DNA from: an uncultured Bacteroides sp. | GTDB lineage: Bacteria; Bacteroidota; Bacteroidia; Cytophagales; Cyclobacteriaceae | Assembly (NCBI GenBank): GCA_902168185.1 | Contig: CABHOV010000046.1 | Span: forward strand, 682,001-746,000 | Direction of reading: 5' to 3' | DNA length: 64,000 nt | Part shown: positions 52,800 through 61,948 of the stretch, in pieces | How positions within the stretch are numbered: position 1 is the stretch's first letter | Layout: each line of letters starts with the position of its first letter | The notes under the pieces: model-generated | Databases searched by the model: none | What the model saw: the letters and a program-made list of their open reading frames with translations, nothing else | What the model was told of the DNA's origin: nothing | Program-made: the position numbers and the translations under genes

Positions 52800-54605
52800 T
52801 CAGTTCCTCAGCCAGTCTTTTAAAATCAAAGCCTGAAGTGCATCCTGTGTTTTAAAAGGTGCCATCTCAAACGTATGCAATATACTTTCTTCGAGAGTTA
52901 TCGCCACATCATGCTGTCGTCCACGGTGTGTATACTGCAGTTTTACAACATCTCCTGCATGAGATGATTTAAGAATTTGCTCAACGTTTTGCCGGGTAGC
53001 GTTTTGTTCGTTTACCTTCAGTATGATGTCCTGACTGCTAAGACCTGTGTGCCATGCCGGTGAATTCCATTCTACCTGGCTGATGATAAGTTTGTCACTT
53101 TCACTCTGAAAAGAAACGCCCAGATATCCTCCTGAAGCTTTCTCTGAAGTTACGTCTATTGATAATCCTGCATATGCAAGGTACTTACTATAGTCAATCA
53201 CCTTGGTGGTGGAAGCATACTCAAAGATCTCTTGCAAAGAAGTACCGGCTACGGTCTCACAGGTTTGTCTGAACTCATCGTCTGTAAATCCGCGTTGTTT
53301 CTCTTTGAAATATATTGTATATAACGAACGCATCACATCGTCCAGCGATTTTCGGTTTTTGGTTTCATGTCTGATCTTTAAGTCCAGTAGCATGCCTAAT
53401 ACGGCTCCTTTGTTATAGTACGATATAGTGGTGTTAGCCGTGTTGTCGCTTCGGTTAAAGAACTGGATCCAGGTATCAAAACTTGATTCTGTAGCGGATT
53501 GAAATAATCTTCCTGGTATATTTTCATATTGAAGTATATCGCCTTGCAGAAACTTCAGCACATCATTTCTGCTGACCAACCCGGCCCGGTTCAATATCAG
53601 GTATTCATAATATACCGTAAAGCCTTCGGACACCCAGAGCATGTTGGTATAATTTTCCTGGTCGTAATTGAAAGGCCCCAACGCTATCGGCCTAATGGAT
53701 TTGATGTTATATAAATGAAAATATTCATGCGTCAGAAAATTAAGCCATCGCTTATAGCCTTCAGTATCTGCATTATTATAAACCGCGCCATTGGAAAACA
53801 CCGCCGTTGAGTTACTGTGTTCCAGGCCGCCTCTACCCTCTCCCATGATAATGAATGTATAGTGTTTGTACGGAATATCGTTTACAACTTTTACAGCACT
53901 CTCGATCATTTGCTTCAGATCGCTTGCTAATTTCTGCTTGTTAAATTTTTCTGGTTCTTCAAACGCTATATAGTGCGGTATACCCTGTACATCAAAAGAC
54001 AAGATCTCCTGGTTGCCAACAAGGATCGGGCTATCGTATAGCACATCAAAGTCTGGCGCTATATAGGTGTTGCTTTTACCGGGTACTAAATCAAGCCCTG
54101 CAGTAATTTTATTCCAGGATTTATACGGTTTGATTTCGATGGTAGAAGGGTGCTTTAGTGCTCCATCTATATACATGAAAACACCTGCCGGAGAAATATA
54201 GCCTCGTGCTTCATCGAGAAATGGCTCTGCTACAGATTGGGTATTGGAGTAAACATCATATCGGATGGTTACTGCCTTTACTTGCTTTGTTGTAACACGC
54301 CATGTGTTCTTGGTGGTCTTCTGCCATGAGAGTGGTTTACCATCACTCGTCTCTGCACGAAAGCTCACTATATTCTTGGCAAAATTCACAAGCCAATAAT
54401 AACCTGGCGTCCAAGCAGGAAGTTTGAAATCCAGATATTCACCTTGCACATCCTCACACGTAAGTGTTACATGATAGTAATGTGTATTGGGATTCTCCAT
54501 AGAGACCGAAAATTTCATGGCACCGCCAACGGTCTGTGCCTTCACCTGGAAGACGGCGAATAATATTACAATGGTTAAATACTGGAAGTGTCTGCTTATT
54601 TTCAT
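52800..54605 (-). CDS. M61-family metallopeptidase with PDZ domain
   Basis: 601 residues: signal peptide ending VKAQ (~24), N-terminal beta domain with LPAWTPGYY (62-70), typical of M61, then the gluzincin domain with HEYFH at 293-297 and the third ligand Glu in WVSEGFTVYYEYL about 32 residues later, and a C-terminal PDZ domain (~485-580: GYLGVSFQSESDKLIISQV, SPAWHTGLSSQD). M61 enzymes are glycyl- or broad aminopeptidases of the periplasm. Its start codon shares one base with the permease stop (TAATG), so both are translated as a unit. Together they suggest peptide breakdown and amino-acid uptake. Confidence 0.93.
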   Translation of the reverse strand: MKISRHFQYLTIVILFAVFQVKAQTVGGAMKFSVSMENPNTHYYHVTLTCEDVQGEYLDFKLPAWTPGYYWLVNFAKNIVSFRAETSDGKPLSWQKTTKNTWRVTTKQVKAVTIRYDVYSNTQSVAEPFLDEARGYISPAGVFMYIDGALKHPSTIEIKPYKSWNKITAGLDLVPGKSNTYIAPDFDVLYDSPILVGNQEILSFDVQGIPHYIAFEEPEKFNKQKLASDLKQMIESAVKVVNDIPYKHYTFIIMGEGRGGLEHSNSTAVFSNGAVYNNADTEGYKRWLNFLTHEYFHLYNIKSIRPIALGPFNYDQENYTNMLWVSEGFTVYYEYLILNRAGLVSRNDVLKFLQGDILQYENIPGRLFQSATESSFDTWIQFFNRSDNTANTTISYYNKGAVLGMLLDLKIRHETKNRKSLDDVMRSLYTIYFKEKQRGFTDDEFRQTCETVAGTSLQEIFEYASTTKVIDYSKYLAYAGLSIDVTSEKASGGYLGVSFQSESDKLIISQVEWNSPAWHTGLSSQDIILKVNEQNATRQNVEQILKSSHAGDVVKLQYTHRGRQHDVAITLEESILHTFEMAPFKTQDALQALILKDWLRN

Positions 54606-56047
54606 TACGGTTCAGTAACAGGGATTACTTGATTTTTTCTTTTCAGGATAAAGTAATATACCGGAATGCCCGCCAGGATTATAGCCAGTCCGGGAAATGT
54701 ATACCGGGTCTCGAAGATGAGTAATAAGACCGCTAACCCGGAGGCCACGATGATGTAGATGGCAGGTAGTACGGGGTAACCAAGAGCTTTATAGGGGCGG
54801 TGTATTTCAGGTTTTGTCTTTCGAAGAATATATATACCGATGATGGTGAGTACATAAAAGATGAGTACACCAAAGATTACAAGCGCCAGCAGATCATTAT
54901 ACTTGCCGGTTAAGCACAGCGCTGAAGCCCAGATACATTGTAACCACAAGCTATAGGCAGGCACTTCATATTTGTTCAGTACACCCGCTTTGGCAAAGAA
55001 GAGGTTATCTTTTGCCATGGTATAGTATACGCGTGCACCTGCCAGGATCAACCCATTGTTACACCCAAACGTGGAGATCATGATGGCAATGGCAATGATC
55101 ATGGTACCCGCAGGTCCAAATATATATTCCGCTGCTACAACCCCTACGCGATCACTTTTGGCAAAGGCTATAGCATCCAACGGAATTACCGCGAGATACA
55201 TCAGGTTGGTCAGTACATAAATTACGGTAACGATCAGGGTGCCCAGCATCAGGCTGAGGCCTATATTTCGTTTTGGATTCTTTACTTCACCGGCAATGAA
55301 GGTGATGTTATGCCACGAATCGCTGGAAAATAAAGAACCTTTCATGGCAATGGCAATCGCACCAAAGAATGCAAGGCCCGATAGCGCTGAAGACACGATA
55401 TGTCCATTCTCCATGGAAAGCCCTGATGCTGTCCACGGATTCTGCCAATTCAAATTCCAGGTCTCTGCTTTTGCTCCCCATATAAAGCCACAGAGTATCA
55501 AGGCTGCCAGCGAAAGGATTTTAATGATCGTGAGAAAAGTCTGAATGAACGCTCCATTTTTAACACCTCTGCTGTTGATATAGGTTAGCAATACAATCAC
55601 AGCAATAGATACAAGTTGAGATGCTTTTAATTGGAATCCGCCAACCGACAACAGTATATTTTCTTCGCCCACAACCGGGATGAGATATGAAGTAAATTTA
55701 GCAAACGCCACACCTACTGCTGCAATCGTACCGGTCTGGATAATGGTAAAGAAAGTCCATCCGTACAGAAAACCAATAAGTGGACTATAGGCTTCCCGCA
55801 GATATACATACATTCCTCCTGCTTTCGGGTACATTGCCGAAAGTTCACCGTAACTCACAGCGGCAATGATTGTAATTATACCGGTGAGCACCCACATCGC
55901 TACCAGGTATCCTGCCCCTCCTACACTGCGTGTAATTTCAGAAGTAACAATAAAAATACCTGAACCAATCATTGATCCTGCAACGATCATGGTTGCATCA
56001 AGCAAGCCTAGGCGAGGTTTAAAATCCTGTTTATTTTCGGTCGTCAT
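54605..56047 (-). CDS. APC-family amino acid permease
   Basis: 480 residues from the ATG at 56047. An in-frame GTG at 56095 lies next to the -7 box and is rejected. About twelve hydrophobic helices; the first has the APC substrate motif MIGSGIF, and the protein resembles the LAT/SteT branch (VSYGELSAMYPKAGGMYVYLREAYSP). It imports or exchanges neutral amino acids. Its stop overlaps the M61 start by one base. With the hydroxyproline operon just downstream, proline or hydroxyproline uptake is an attractive guess but cannot be read from sequence. Confidence 0.93.
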   Translation of the reverse strand: MTTENKQDFKPRLGLLDATMIVAGSMIGSGIFIVTSEITRSVGGAGYLVAMWVLTGIITIIAAVSYGELSAMYPKAGGMYVYLREAYSPLIGFLYGWTFFTIIQTGTIAAVGVAFAKFTSYLIPVVGEENILLSVGGFQLKASQLVSIAVIVLLTYINSRGVKNGAFIQTFLTIIKILSLAALILCGFIWGAKAETWNLNWQNPWTASGLSMENGHIVSSALSGLAFFGAIAIAMKGSLFSSDSWHNITFIAGEVKNPKRNIGLSLMLGTLIVTVIYVLTNLMYLAVIPLDAIAFAKSDRVGVVAAEYIFGPAGTMIIAIAIMISTFGCNNGLILAGARVYYTMAKDNLFFAKAGVLNKYEVPAYSLWLQCIWASALCLTGKYNDLLALVIFGVLIFYVLTIIGIYILRKTKPEIHRPYKALGYPVLPAIYIIVASGLAVLLLIFETRYTFPGLAIILAGIPVYYFILKRKNQVIPVTEP

Positions 56048-56361
56048 GAAAAAATAAATTTTATAGGTGCGTGTTAATTTATGAGTATGGGTCACAACAA
56101 AATTAATCGCAAAACGAAGTGCTATAGGACGTTAATTACCTTCCTGTAATACGATTTTCACCTTTGAAGGAAGTAAATGCTATACATTGAAATTCACAAG
56201 CACATACACAACAGACAGACGCTATAGCAGCGCGAGTATTCCGGAAGGAAATGCTCTTTAAAAAGACAGCAAAATTGAATAGGTGAATACTAAAAAGCCA
56301 ATACTATAACAAGAAAATAATGCTACAAAAAACTCGATAAATTCAGAATATACATGTTATA
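56048..56361. other. Intergenic region upstream of the permease
   Basis: 314 bases between the permease start and the regulator stop, no gene. It holds the -7 box at 56098-56105 and an imperfect dyad near 56134-56168 (TTACCTTCC against GGAAGTAA). Confidence 0.4.
56098..56105 (-). promoter_or_regulatory. Bacteroidota -7 promoter element of the permease/M61 pair
   Basis: The minus strand reads TAATTTTG, matching TAnnTTTG, 51 bases before the permease ATG at 56047. It supports that start over the upstream GTG. Confidence 0.45.
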
Positions 56362-57006
56362 CTAGTCTACTCCGACTGAAACCAATTTGTCATTCAGCGC
56401 TTTGCGAACGGCTTCTGATTTAGAATTGACGTTAAGTTTTTTATAGATATTCCGAATGTGTGTCTTGGATGTTTCCACCGCTATATTTAGCTCGGAAGCG
56501 ATTTCTGAATAGGTCTTTCCCCGTGTGATCAGTTTGAGTACGTCCGTTTCGCGACTGGAGAGTGGTGTATAGGGATTCAGGTGAAAAAACTCAAGCACCG
56601 TTTTAGCAATAGAGGGGCTTAACACCGCTCCTCCATTTACAATGAGTTCCAGGGAATGAATAAAATCGGGCAGGGCTATATCTTTCAAAATATACCCACA
56701 GATACCGAGGCTCAATACATCATTAATGATCTGAGGAGAATCTACTTCGGTAAATACAATGATGTCTGCCGGATACCGGCTTTTCAATGCACGTATTCCT
56801 TCTACGCCATCCATATCAGAAACTGCTATATCAATGATCACCAGATTAGGGCAGTCGCGATGAACTTGCTTTACAGCGTCACTATAAAATTTATAGGAAT
56901 TCACCAGAGAATAAGCTCCGCTCCTTTCGATGGTAAAGCTAAGGCCTTCGCGAAGTTTATCATCTTCTTCAATCAGCACAATCCGCTTCTTCAGTTTTCC
57001 TATCAT
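56362..57006 (-). CDS. Orphan NarL/FixJ-family response regulator
   Basis: 214 residues from the ATG at 57006; an upstream in-frame TTG is rejected. Receiver domain (about 5-120) has EEDD, phospho-Asp in LVIIDIAVSDMDG, VFTE and LKD. The LuxR-type helix-turn-helix (about 145-205) has LSSRETDVLKLITRGKTYSEIASELNIA. No kinase gene is adjacent on its strand. It is divergent from the SDHY-repeat/LytS cluster and downstream of nothing obvious, so its partner kinase is encoded elsewhere or is one of the LytS-type kinases. Confidence 0.92.
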   Translation of the reverse strand: MIGKLKKRIVLIEEDDKLREGLSFTIERSGAYSLVNSYKFYSDAVKQVHRDCPNLVIIDIAVSDMDGVEGIRALKSRYPADIIVFTEVDSPQIINDVLSLGICGYILKDIALPDFIHSLELIVNGGAVLSPSIAKTVLEFFHLNPYTPLSSRETDVLKLITRGKTYSEIASELNIAVETSKTHIRNIYKKLNVNSKSEAVRKALNDKLVSVGVD

Positions 57007-57336
57007 GGTTTTTTTTATTCTAATATAGTATACCTTAAAGAACAGTACCAACTAAATAGACAAAATAACCTAAAACAATTACTAGCATGATCTTTAGCGG
57101 GATAAGCTGAATTATAAAAAAACGTCCACTATACGGTGACAGCTTTTCATGAACATTGCATATAGTATCAAAGAAATCGTTTGCTGAATGTATACAGCCG
57201 ACTTATCGTTTCTTTTCCGTGTGTCCGTTTGTACAGTTCAATACATCCGTTTAACACTTCACTACAATACCCTTTCCAGCCTTGAATCTTATCCCCATCC
57301 TTGTACCGTTAATAGACTACAACAAATACTCAGTAT
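57007..57336. other. Divergent intergenic region
   Basis: 330 bases between the orphan regulator and the SDHY-repeat gene, which must hold both promoters. No exact TAnnTTTG box or strong dyad was found. Confidence 0.4.
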
Positions 57337-58782
57337 ATGAAATATCTTTCGCGCCCCGTGTTACTCATGCTTCCGCTGATCCTGATGCTTGTACGATCAG
57401 CACTTGGTCAAACAGAATCGGCATCTTCCAGCTCTAACTATACGCATATAAAAAACGGACGCTATTCGTATTCATCTTCCCGCAATGGAATGGAATTTAA
57501 TATAGAGATGCGCGGAACCGTTGAGGTAACGGACGATGATCACGACATCAAATCTATCTCAGATGATGGCTATCTTGAAATCAGCAAGACTTCTTTCGGC
57601 AGTAAGCGAACGATTAAAATCGAATCGTTGGGTGGCGGCAAAATGAAAAAAGAATATTACGAAGGCCGTACACTTACATCCTGGGAGCAAGGTAAATCAT
57701 GGCTTGCTGAAATTCTCCCCGAAGTTGTTCGCTCTACGGGCATCTCTGCAGAGAGTCGCCTGAACCGATACTATAAACAAGGTGGCACCACTGCTGCGCT
57801 TGCCGAAATCGAAAGATTGGAAAACGATGCTATACGGATCAAGTATGCAAACCTGTTGATGAAAAAACCGCTGCAGCAGAGTGAATATACTTCCGTTTTA
57901 AAATCAGTAACCGATAAAATAGATTCCGATCATTACATCACAGAATTTCTGAAGGCCAACATCAGTAAATTTCTATTGACGAAAGAAGGTGCAACGGCAG
58001 TATTTGCTGCTACCAATAAAATGGAATCCGACCACTATAAAACGGAGGTGATCAAACAGGCGCTCCAGGGAACAACCACAACTCCTGAAAACATCACGGT
58101 TATCCTTCAATCCGCTGCGAAGATGGAGTCCGACCACTATATCACGGAAGTGCTAACCACTTTGTTAAAGCAACCGTCATTTAATGATGCTATACTTGCC
58201 GAGTTGATCAATACTACAAAATCGATGGAGTCTGATCACTATAAAACGGATATACTTACCAAGGCTTTAGATAAACCCGGCATCTCGAAGACTTCGTACC
58301 AGCGCCTGATTGAATCCGCAAAAGATATAGAGTCGGACCATTATCTTACGCAGCTTATTGATCACATGGTAAAAAACAAACTCACCAGCGAAACCGTCAC
58401 GGCTACATTTACAATTATAGCTACCATCGAGTCAGACCACTACCGTGCTGATGTGCTCACTACTCTAATACAAAAGCAAGGATTAACGGAAAGCCAGTTC
58501 ACCAGTGTGTTGAACTTATGCGGATCTATAGAAAGTGATCATTATAAAACACAAGTGCTTCAAAAGGCACTGTCATTAAATACGATCAGTGAAAGTCAAT
58601 TGATCAGCATCCTGCAGACCACCAAGCGAATCGAGTCCGATCACTACGCAACGGAGGCCCTACTGGCTGCTGCACCAAAAGTGAAAACAGGAAGTGGTCC
58701 CCTAAAAGACGCATACCGTGACGCGGCCCGCTCGATCTCCTCCGAATCATACTATGGCAGAGCTGTTCGCGCCATTGATTAA
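57337..58782 (+). CDS. Secreted SDHY-repeat protein
   Basis: 481 residues. Signal peptide ends SALGQ (~25). Residues ~35-110 form a beta-rich domain (FNIEMRGTVEVT, YLEISKTSFGSKRTIKIES), reminiscent of DUF4097-type sandwiches. From ~160 onward there are eight copies of a 34-residue helical repeat with the core [IM]ESDHY, at 197, 231, 265, 299, 333, 366, 400 and 434. Degenerate copies lie before (ENDA near 163) and after (SESYYG near 470). Repeat length is TPR-like, but the conserved SDHY core is not; similar SDYEK-type repeats occur, as I recall, in some M56/BlaR1-like proteins. It lies 118 bases upstream of a LytS-type kinase on the same strand. Likely periplasmic; function unknown. Confidence 0.85.
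   Translation: MKYLSRPVLLMLPLILMLVRSALGQTESASSSSNYTHIKNGRYSYSSSRNGMEFNIEMRGTVEVTDDDHDIKSISDDGYLEISKTSFGSKRTIKIESLGGGKMKKEYYEGRTLTSWEQGKSWLAEILPEVVRSTGISAESRLNRYYKQGGTTAALAEIERLENDAIRIKYANLLMKKPLQQSEYTSVLKSVTDKIDSDHYITEFLKANISKFLLTKEGATAVFAATNKMESDHYKTEVIKQALQGTTTTPENITVILQSAAKMESDHYITEVLTTLLKQPSFNDAILAELINTTKSMESDHYKTDILTKALDKPGISKTSYQRLIESAKDIESDHYLTQLIDHMVKNKLTSETVTATFTIIATIESDHYRADVLTTLIQKQGLTESQFTSVLNLCGSIESDHYKTQVLQKALSLNTISESQLISILQTTKRIESDHYATEALLAAAPKVKTGSGPLKDAYRDAARSISSESYYGRAVRAID
57919..58650 (+). repeat. Eight 34-codon SDHY repeats
   Basis: The SDHY codons begin about every 102 bases (one interval is 99) from 57925 to 58636. Synonymous variation among copies (TCCGATCATTAC, TCCGACCACTAT, AGTGATCATTAT) shows that protein sequence, not DNA, is conserved. 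The array is therefore old and under selection. Confidence 0.9.
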
Positions 58783-58900
58783 GCGAGCTATATCTTTCAT
58801 TACAGTTTCCTTGGCACCCAAAGAAAGCAAACTAAAATGATGAAGATTAATAAACAATACATGATGAGCAATTCTTATTTTATAGGTACATTGGTCTGCC

Positions 58901-60010
58901 ATGAATCAACCCGCTTATTCTACCAGTATGCGTGAAGGTCTTCGCAGGATTTTTGTGATCATGCTCTTGCCGGCAGTATTTTCGTTTGCTCTTTATGCCT
59001 ATCTACACTTTAGCGAAACAGAACGTCCACCCGATGTGGAGACAGATGCGTTGGGAATATTGTTCAGTATTCTGCTGGGTTGTTTATGCGGTGTAGCTTT
59101 AAAGTATAGCAACCGGAAAATTGACCGGCTGATTCCATGGAGTAATCAATTCGCAGCACGACTGCTTACCGGATATACTGCCAATGTATTACTGGTTGGT
59201 ATACTCATCTTCGGAACCGGCACAGCACTGATTTCTGTAGCAGGACCTGACAGCATCTGGCGAGGATTCTCTTCCAAAGATGAAGACCTCGTGCTAAAAA
59301 TTGTTATACTCCTGCTTACGATCATGTTCGTCTATAACATTGTGTATGCATTGCTCTTCTCTTATCAGCATTATGCTATCACACAAATAGAAACCTTGCA
59401 ACGTGATCGCAGGCAGTTAGAGTTGCAGTTTGAAGCATTGAAAAGTCAAATCAGTCCACACTATTTATTCAATAGTCTCAACACTATATCATCACTCATC
59501 TTTAAAGATCTTCCTTCGGCAGAACAATTTATTCGTAGACTGGCGCAGACGTATCAATTTATACTTACCACGCAACACAAACGATATGTAACGTTACAAG
59601 AGGAAGTAGACTTTGTTCAGTCTTATTACTATTTACTCCGGATTCGCTTTCAGCAGCAATTGCATGTAGAGATTAACTTGCCTTCCGGAATTATGAAGAG
59701 CAAGATTCCTCCCCTCACTTTGCAGATGCTGGTTGAAAATGCCGTGAAGCATAACCCGATCCGGAGTGACAAAAAACTTTTCATCTATATCAGTGCACAG
59801 GATAATTCTTACTTGAAAGTGGTGAATACGAAAACCGGTGTTATTGATAATGTAACATCTTTCCGTGTAGGACTTGAGAATATTCAAAAACGATATCAGC
59901 TCTTTACGGATAAAAAAATAGAAGTACGCGATGATGAAAAATTCAGCGTGTCCCTTCCACTTATTCTTTTGAACGAAAAAACAGAAAGATCTTTCCTGAG
60001 GCAAGCCTAG
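58901..60010 (+). CDS. LytS-type sensor histidine kinase (intact)
   Basis: 369 residues: four membrane helices (about 15-37, 51-70, 88-113, 131-154), a short coiled coil, His_kinase box ISPHYLFNSLN with phospho-His187, N-box LVENAVKHN with Asn280, and G-box VGLENIQKRY near 325. All catalytic landmarks are present. It is followed 26 bases later by a paralogous but degenerate kinase and then by a LytTR regulator on the same strand. The signal is unknown; the upstream SDHY protein is a candidate periplasmic partner. Confidence 0.93.
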   Translation: MNQPAYSTSMREGLRRIFVIMLLPAVFSFALYAYLHFSETERPPDVETDALGILFSILLGCLCGVALKYSNRKIDRLIPWSNQFAARLLTGYTANVLLVGILIFGTGTALISVAGPDSIWRGFSSKDEDLVLKIVILLLTIMFVYNIVYALLFSYQHYAITQIETLQRDRRQLELQFEALKSQISPHYLFNSLNTISSLIFKDLPSAEQFIRRLAQTYQFILTTQHKRYVTLQEEVDFVQSYYYLLRIRFQQQLHVEINLPSGIMKSKIPPLTLQMLVENAVKHNPIRSDKKLFIYISAQDNSYLKVVNTKTGVIDNVTSFRVGLENIQKRYQLFTDKKIEVRDDEKFSVSLPLILLNEKTERSFLRQA

Positions 60011-60036
60011 GGGCAAACCCGGAATAGTAAATATAT

Positions 60037-61089
60037 ATGAAACAGTATTTTATAAATCATCCCGTTTTCCGGATTGTAGCACCTGCCGTATACGGTGTGC
60101 TTATATACCTGCTGACGTTGATGATCAACAACACCGTGGCCCAGGTAAATGACCTCTTCAAAAGCGAAGAAGTATATGTATTCATCGTGCTCACATACCT
60201 CACGTTCGAAAGTTGCCGATTCATCATTATCCTGCTAAGGAAATATACCACGCAAAAGCAAGTACGTTTCCTGGTGCTTATACAAGTTATTACCACAACC
60301 TTTATTTCTGTCGGTTTGGTAATGATCTCGCTCAGCCTTTATTTTCAATATGTAGTTGGTTTCTCCATGAGCGATACCCAGGCACTCATCTTCATCCTTA
60401 TATTTGTGAGTACAACGCTGCTCTATAACATTCTTTACCTGAGCCACTACTATTTGCAAAAAGAAAACACACTGAAGATACAGTCTGAGATGCAGCAGCG
60501 TGATATACTGGAAATGGAGATGATTGAATTTCAGCAGGACATTAATCCGGAGTTGCTATATGAAAGCCTGGAAAGCCTGATCGGTATTATGTATCGTGAT
60601 ATCGATAAAGCAGAAGACTATATTGACTCACTGGCAAGTGCTTACCGGTATGTATTGACCAACCGTCACCAGGAACTTGTGGCGATCCCTTCTGAAGTTG
60701 AAGCCGGCAAGAACCTGATCAAGATTCTGAATGAAAAATATTTTGGGCAACTGGTCTTTGAGACATCCTTGAAAGAAACAACATTGGATGCACGCCTCAT
60801 TCCCGGTTCACTTCCCATCATCCTCGAAAGTATAGTCCGTAATAGTATCATTACGCGCTTTGAGCCGTTCGTGATTCAGTGCTATATGGAAGATGAATAT
60901 ATCATTATCCAAAGTAAATTAAACGACCGGCTACTGCCAGATCAAGGAAGTAAAATTGCATTTAACAGGTTACAGAAATCATATTCACTCTACAGCGATC
61001 TGCCATTGATCCAAGTGAAGGCATACCAGGAAAGCTATATAAAGCTGCCAGTATTAAAAGTTGAAGAAGGCATCGCTATAATTAAATAA
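60037..61089 (+). CDS. Degenerate LytS-type kinase (pseudokinase)
   Basis: 350 residues with the same plan as the upstream kinase: four membrane helices (about 11-31, 46-67, 77-100, 115-136), coiled coil, then a kinase-like region. The catalytic residues have been lost: the His box reads INPELLYESLE (His to Glu172, Asn to Glu176), the N-box reads LESIVRNS (Asn to Ser265), and the G-box lacks its Gly (SKIAFNRLQKSY). The frame is open and the protein full length, so it has been kept as a non-catalytic partner rather than decayed. Its stop codon is separated by one base from the next gene's ATG. A heterodimer or regulator of the intact kinase is the likeliest role. Confidence 0.88.
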   Translation: MKQYFINHPVFRIVAPAVYGVLIYLLTLMINNTVAQVNDLFKSEEVYVFIVLTYLTFESCRFIIILLRKYTTQKQVRFLVLIQVITTTFISVGLVMISLSLYFQYVVGFSMSDTQALIFILIFVSTTLLYNILYLSHYYLQKENTLKIQSEMQQRDILEMEMIEFQQDINPELLYESLESLIGIMYRDIDKAEDYIDSLASAYRYVLTNRHQELVAIPSEVEAGKNLIKILNEKYFGQLVFETSLKETTLDARLIPGSLPIILESIVRNSIITRFEPFVIQCYMEDEYIIIQSKLNDRLLPDQGSKIAFNRLQKSYSLYSDLPLIQVKAYQESYIKLPVLKVEEGIAIIK

Positions 61090-61090
61090 C

Positions 61091-61867
61091 ATGAAGGTTG
61101 TTATCATCGAAGACGAAATACCTGCGGCAGAAAAACTCGAGCGATACCTGCTGAAATATGATGCGACTATACAAATTATAGCGCAGCTTGATTCTGTACA
61201 GAGCTCTGTTCCGTGGCTCCAGGAAAACCAGGACAACATCGACCTTATCTTTATGGACATCCAGCTCACGGATGGCCTAAGCTTCCAGATTTTTCAACAG
61301 GTGCAGGTGCGTAAGCCTGTTATTTTTACAACGGCGTATAATGAATTTGCGCTGGATGCTTTCAAGGTTAATAGTATAGATTACCTGTTGAAGCCTATTA
61401 CTTTTACCGATCTCTCTGCAAGCCTGCACAAGCTGAGTGTACTGCGTGAGCAGTTCAGACTATATACAGATCAGTCGCAACGGATCCAGCAGGCGTTCAC
61501 GGCTTCACGAAGCAATGCGTTCAAAAATCGTTTCATGGTGAAAGTTGGCGAGCATATTCGCTCCATCACTACCGATCAGATCAGCGTGCTCTATGCGGAA
61601 GGCAGAGATGTATACCTGGTAACAAATCAGAATAAAAAATTCATCATCGACTATACACTTGAATCGTTGGAAGATGTGCTTGATCCGCAGGTGTTCTTTC
61701 GCATTAACAGGACCTTCATTGTAAACATCAATGCGATTAAAGATGTATTGATTTATTCCAACAGTCGCTTAAAGATTACACTGCTTCAGGAGTTTGACAA
61801 AGAAATCATTGTAAGCCGCGAAAAAGTCCAGGACTTCAAAACGTGGTTTGATGGTGCAACAAGATAA
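61091..61867 (+). CDS. LytTR-family response regulator
   Basis: 258 residues: receiver (about 1-118: IIEDEIPAAEKLE, LIFMDIQLTDG with phospho-Asp, FTTAYNEFALDAF, LKPI) and LytTR domain (about 152-255: HIRSITTDQISVLYAEGRDVYL, FRINRTFIVN). The ATG lies one base after the pseudokinase stop, so the two are tightly coupled. It is the output of the kinase/pseudokinase pair. LytTR targets are usually tandem 9-bp direct repeats; none was recognised in this window. Confidence 0.94.
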   Translation: MKVVIIEDEIPAAEKLERYLLKYDATIQIIAQLDSVQSSVPWLQENQDNIDLIFMDIQLTDGLSFQIFQQVQVRKPVIFTTAYNEFALDAFKVNSIDYLLKPITFTDLSASLHKLSVLREQFRLYTDQSQRIQQAFTASRSNAFKNRFMVKVGEHIRSITTDQISVLYAEGRDVYLVTNQNKKFIIDYTLESLEDVLDPQVFFRINRTFIVNINAIKDVLIYSNSRLKITLLQEFDKEIIVSREKVQDFKTWFDGATR

Positions 61868-61948
61868 TCGACATCCCCTATATATGTGATCTGGCGGGTA
61901 TAACCTTACAGCAAGAAAGTCGTATTTACTTGGCTACACTACTATACC

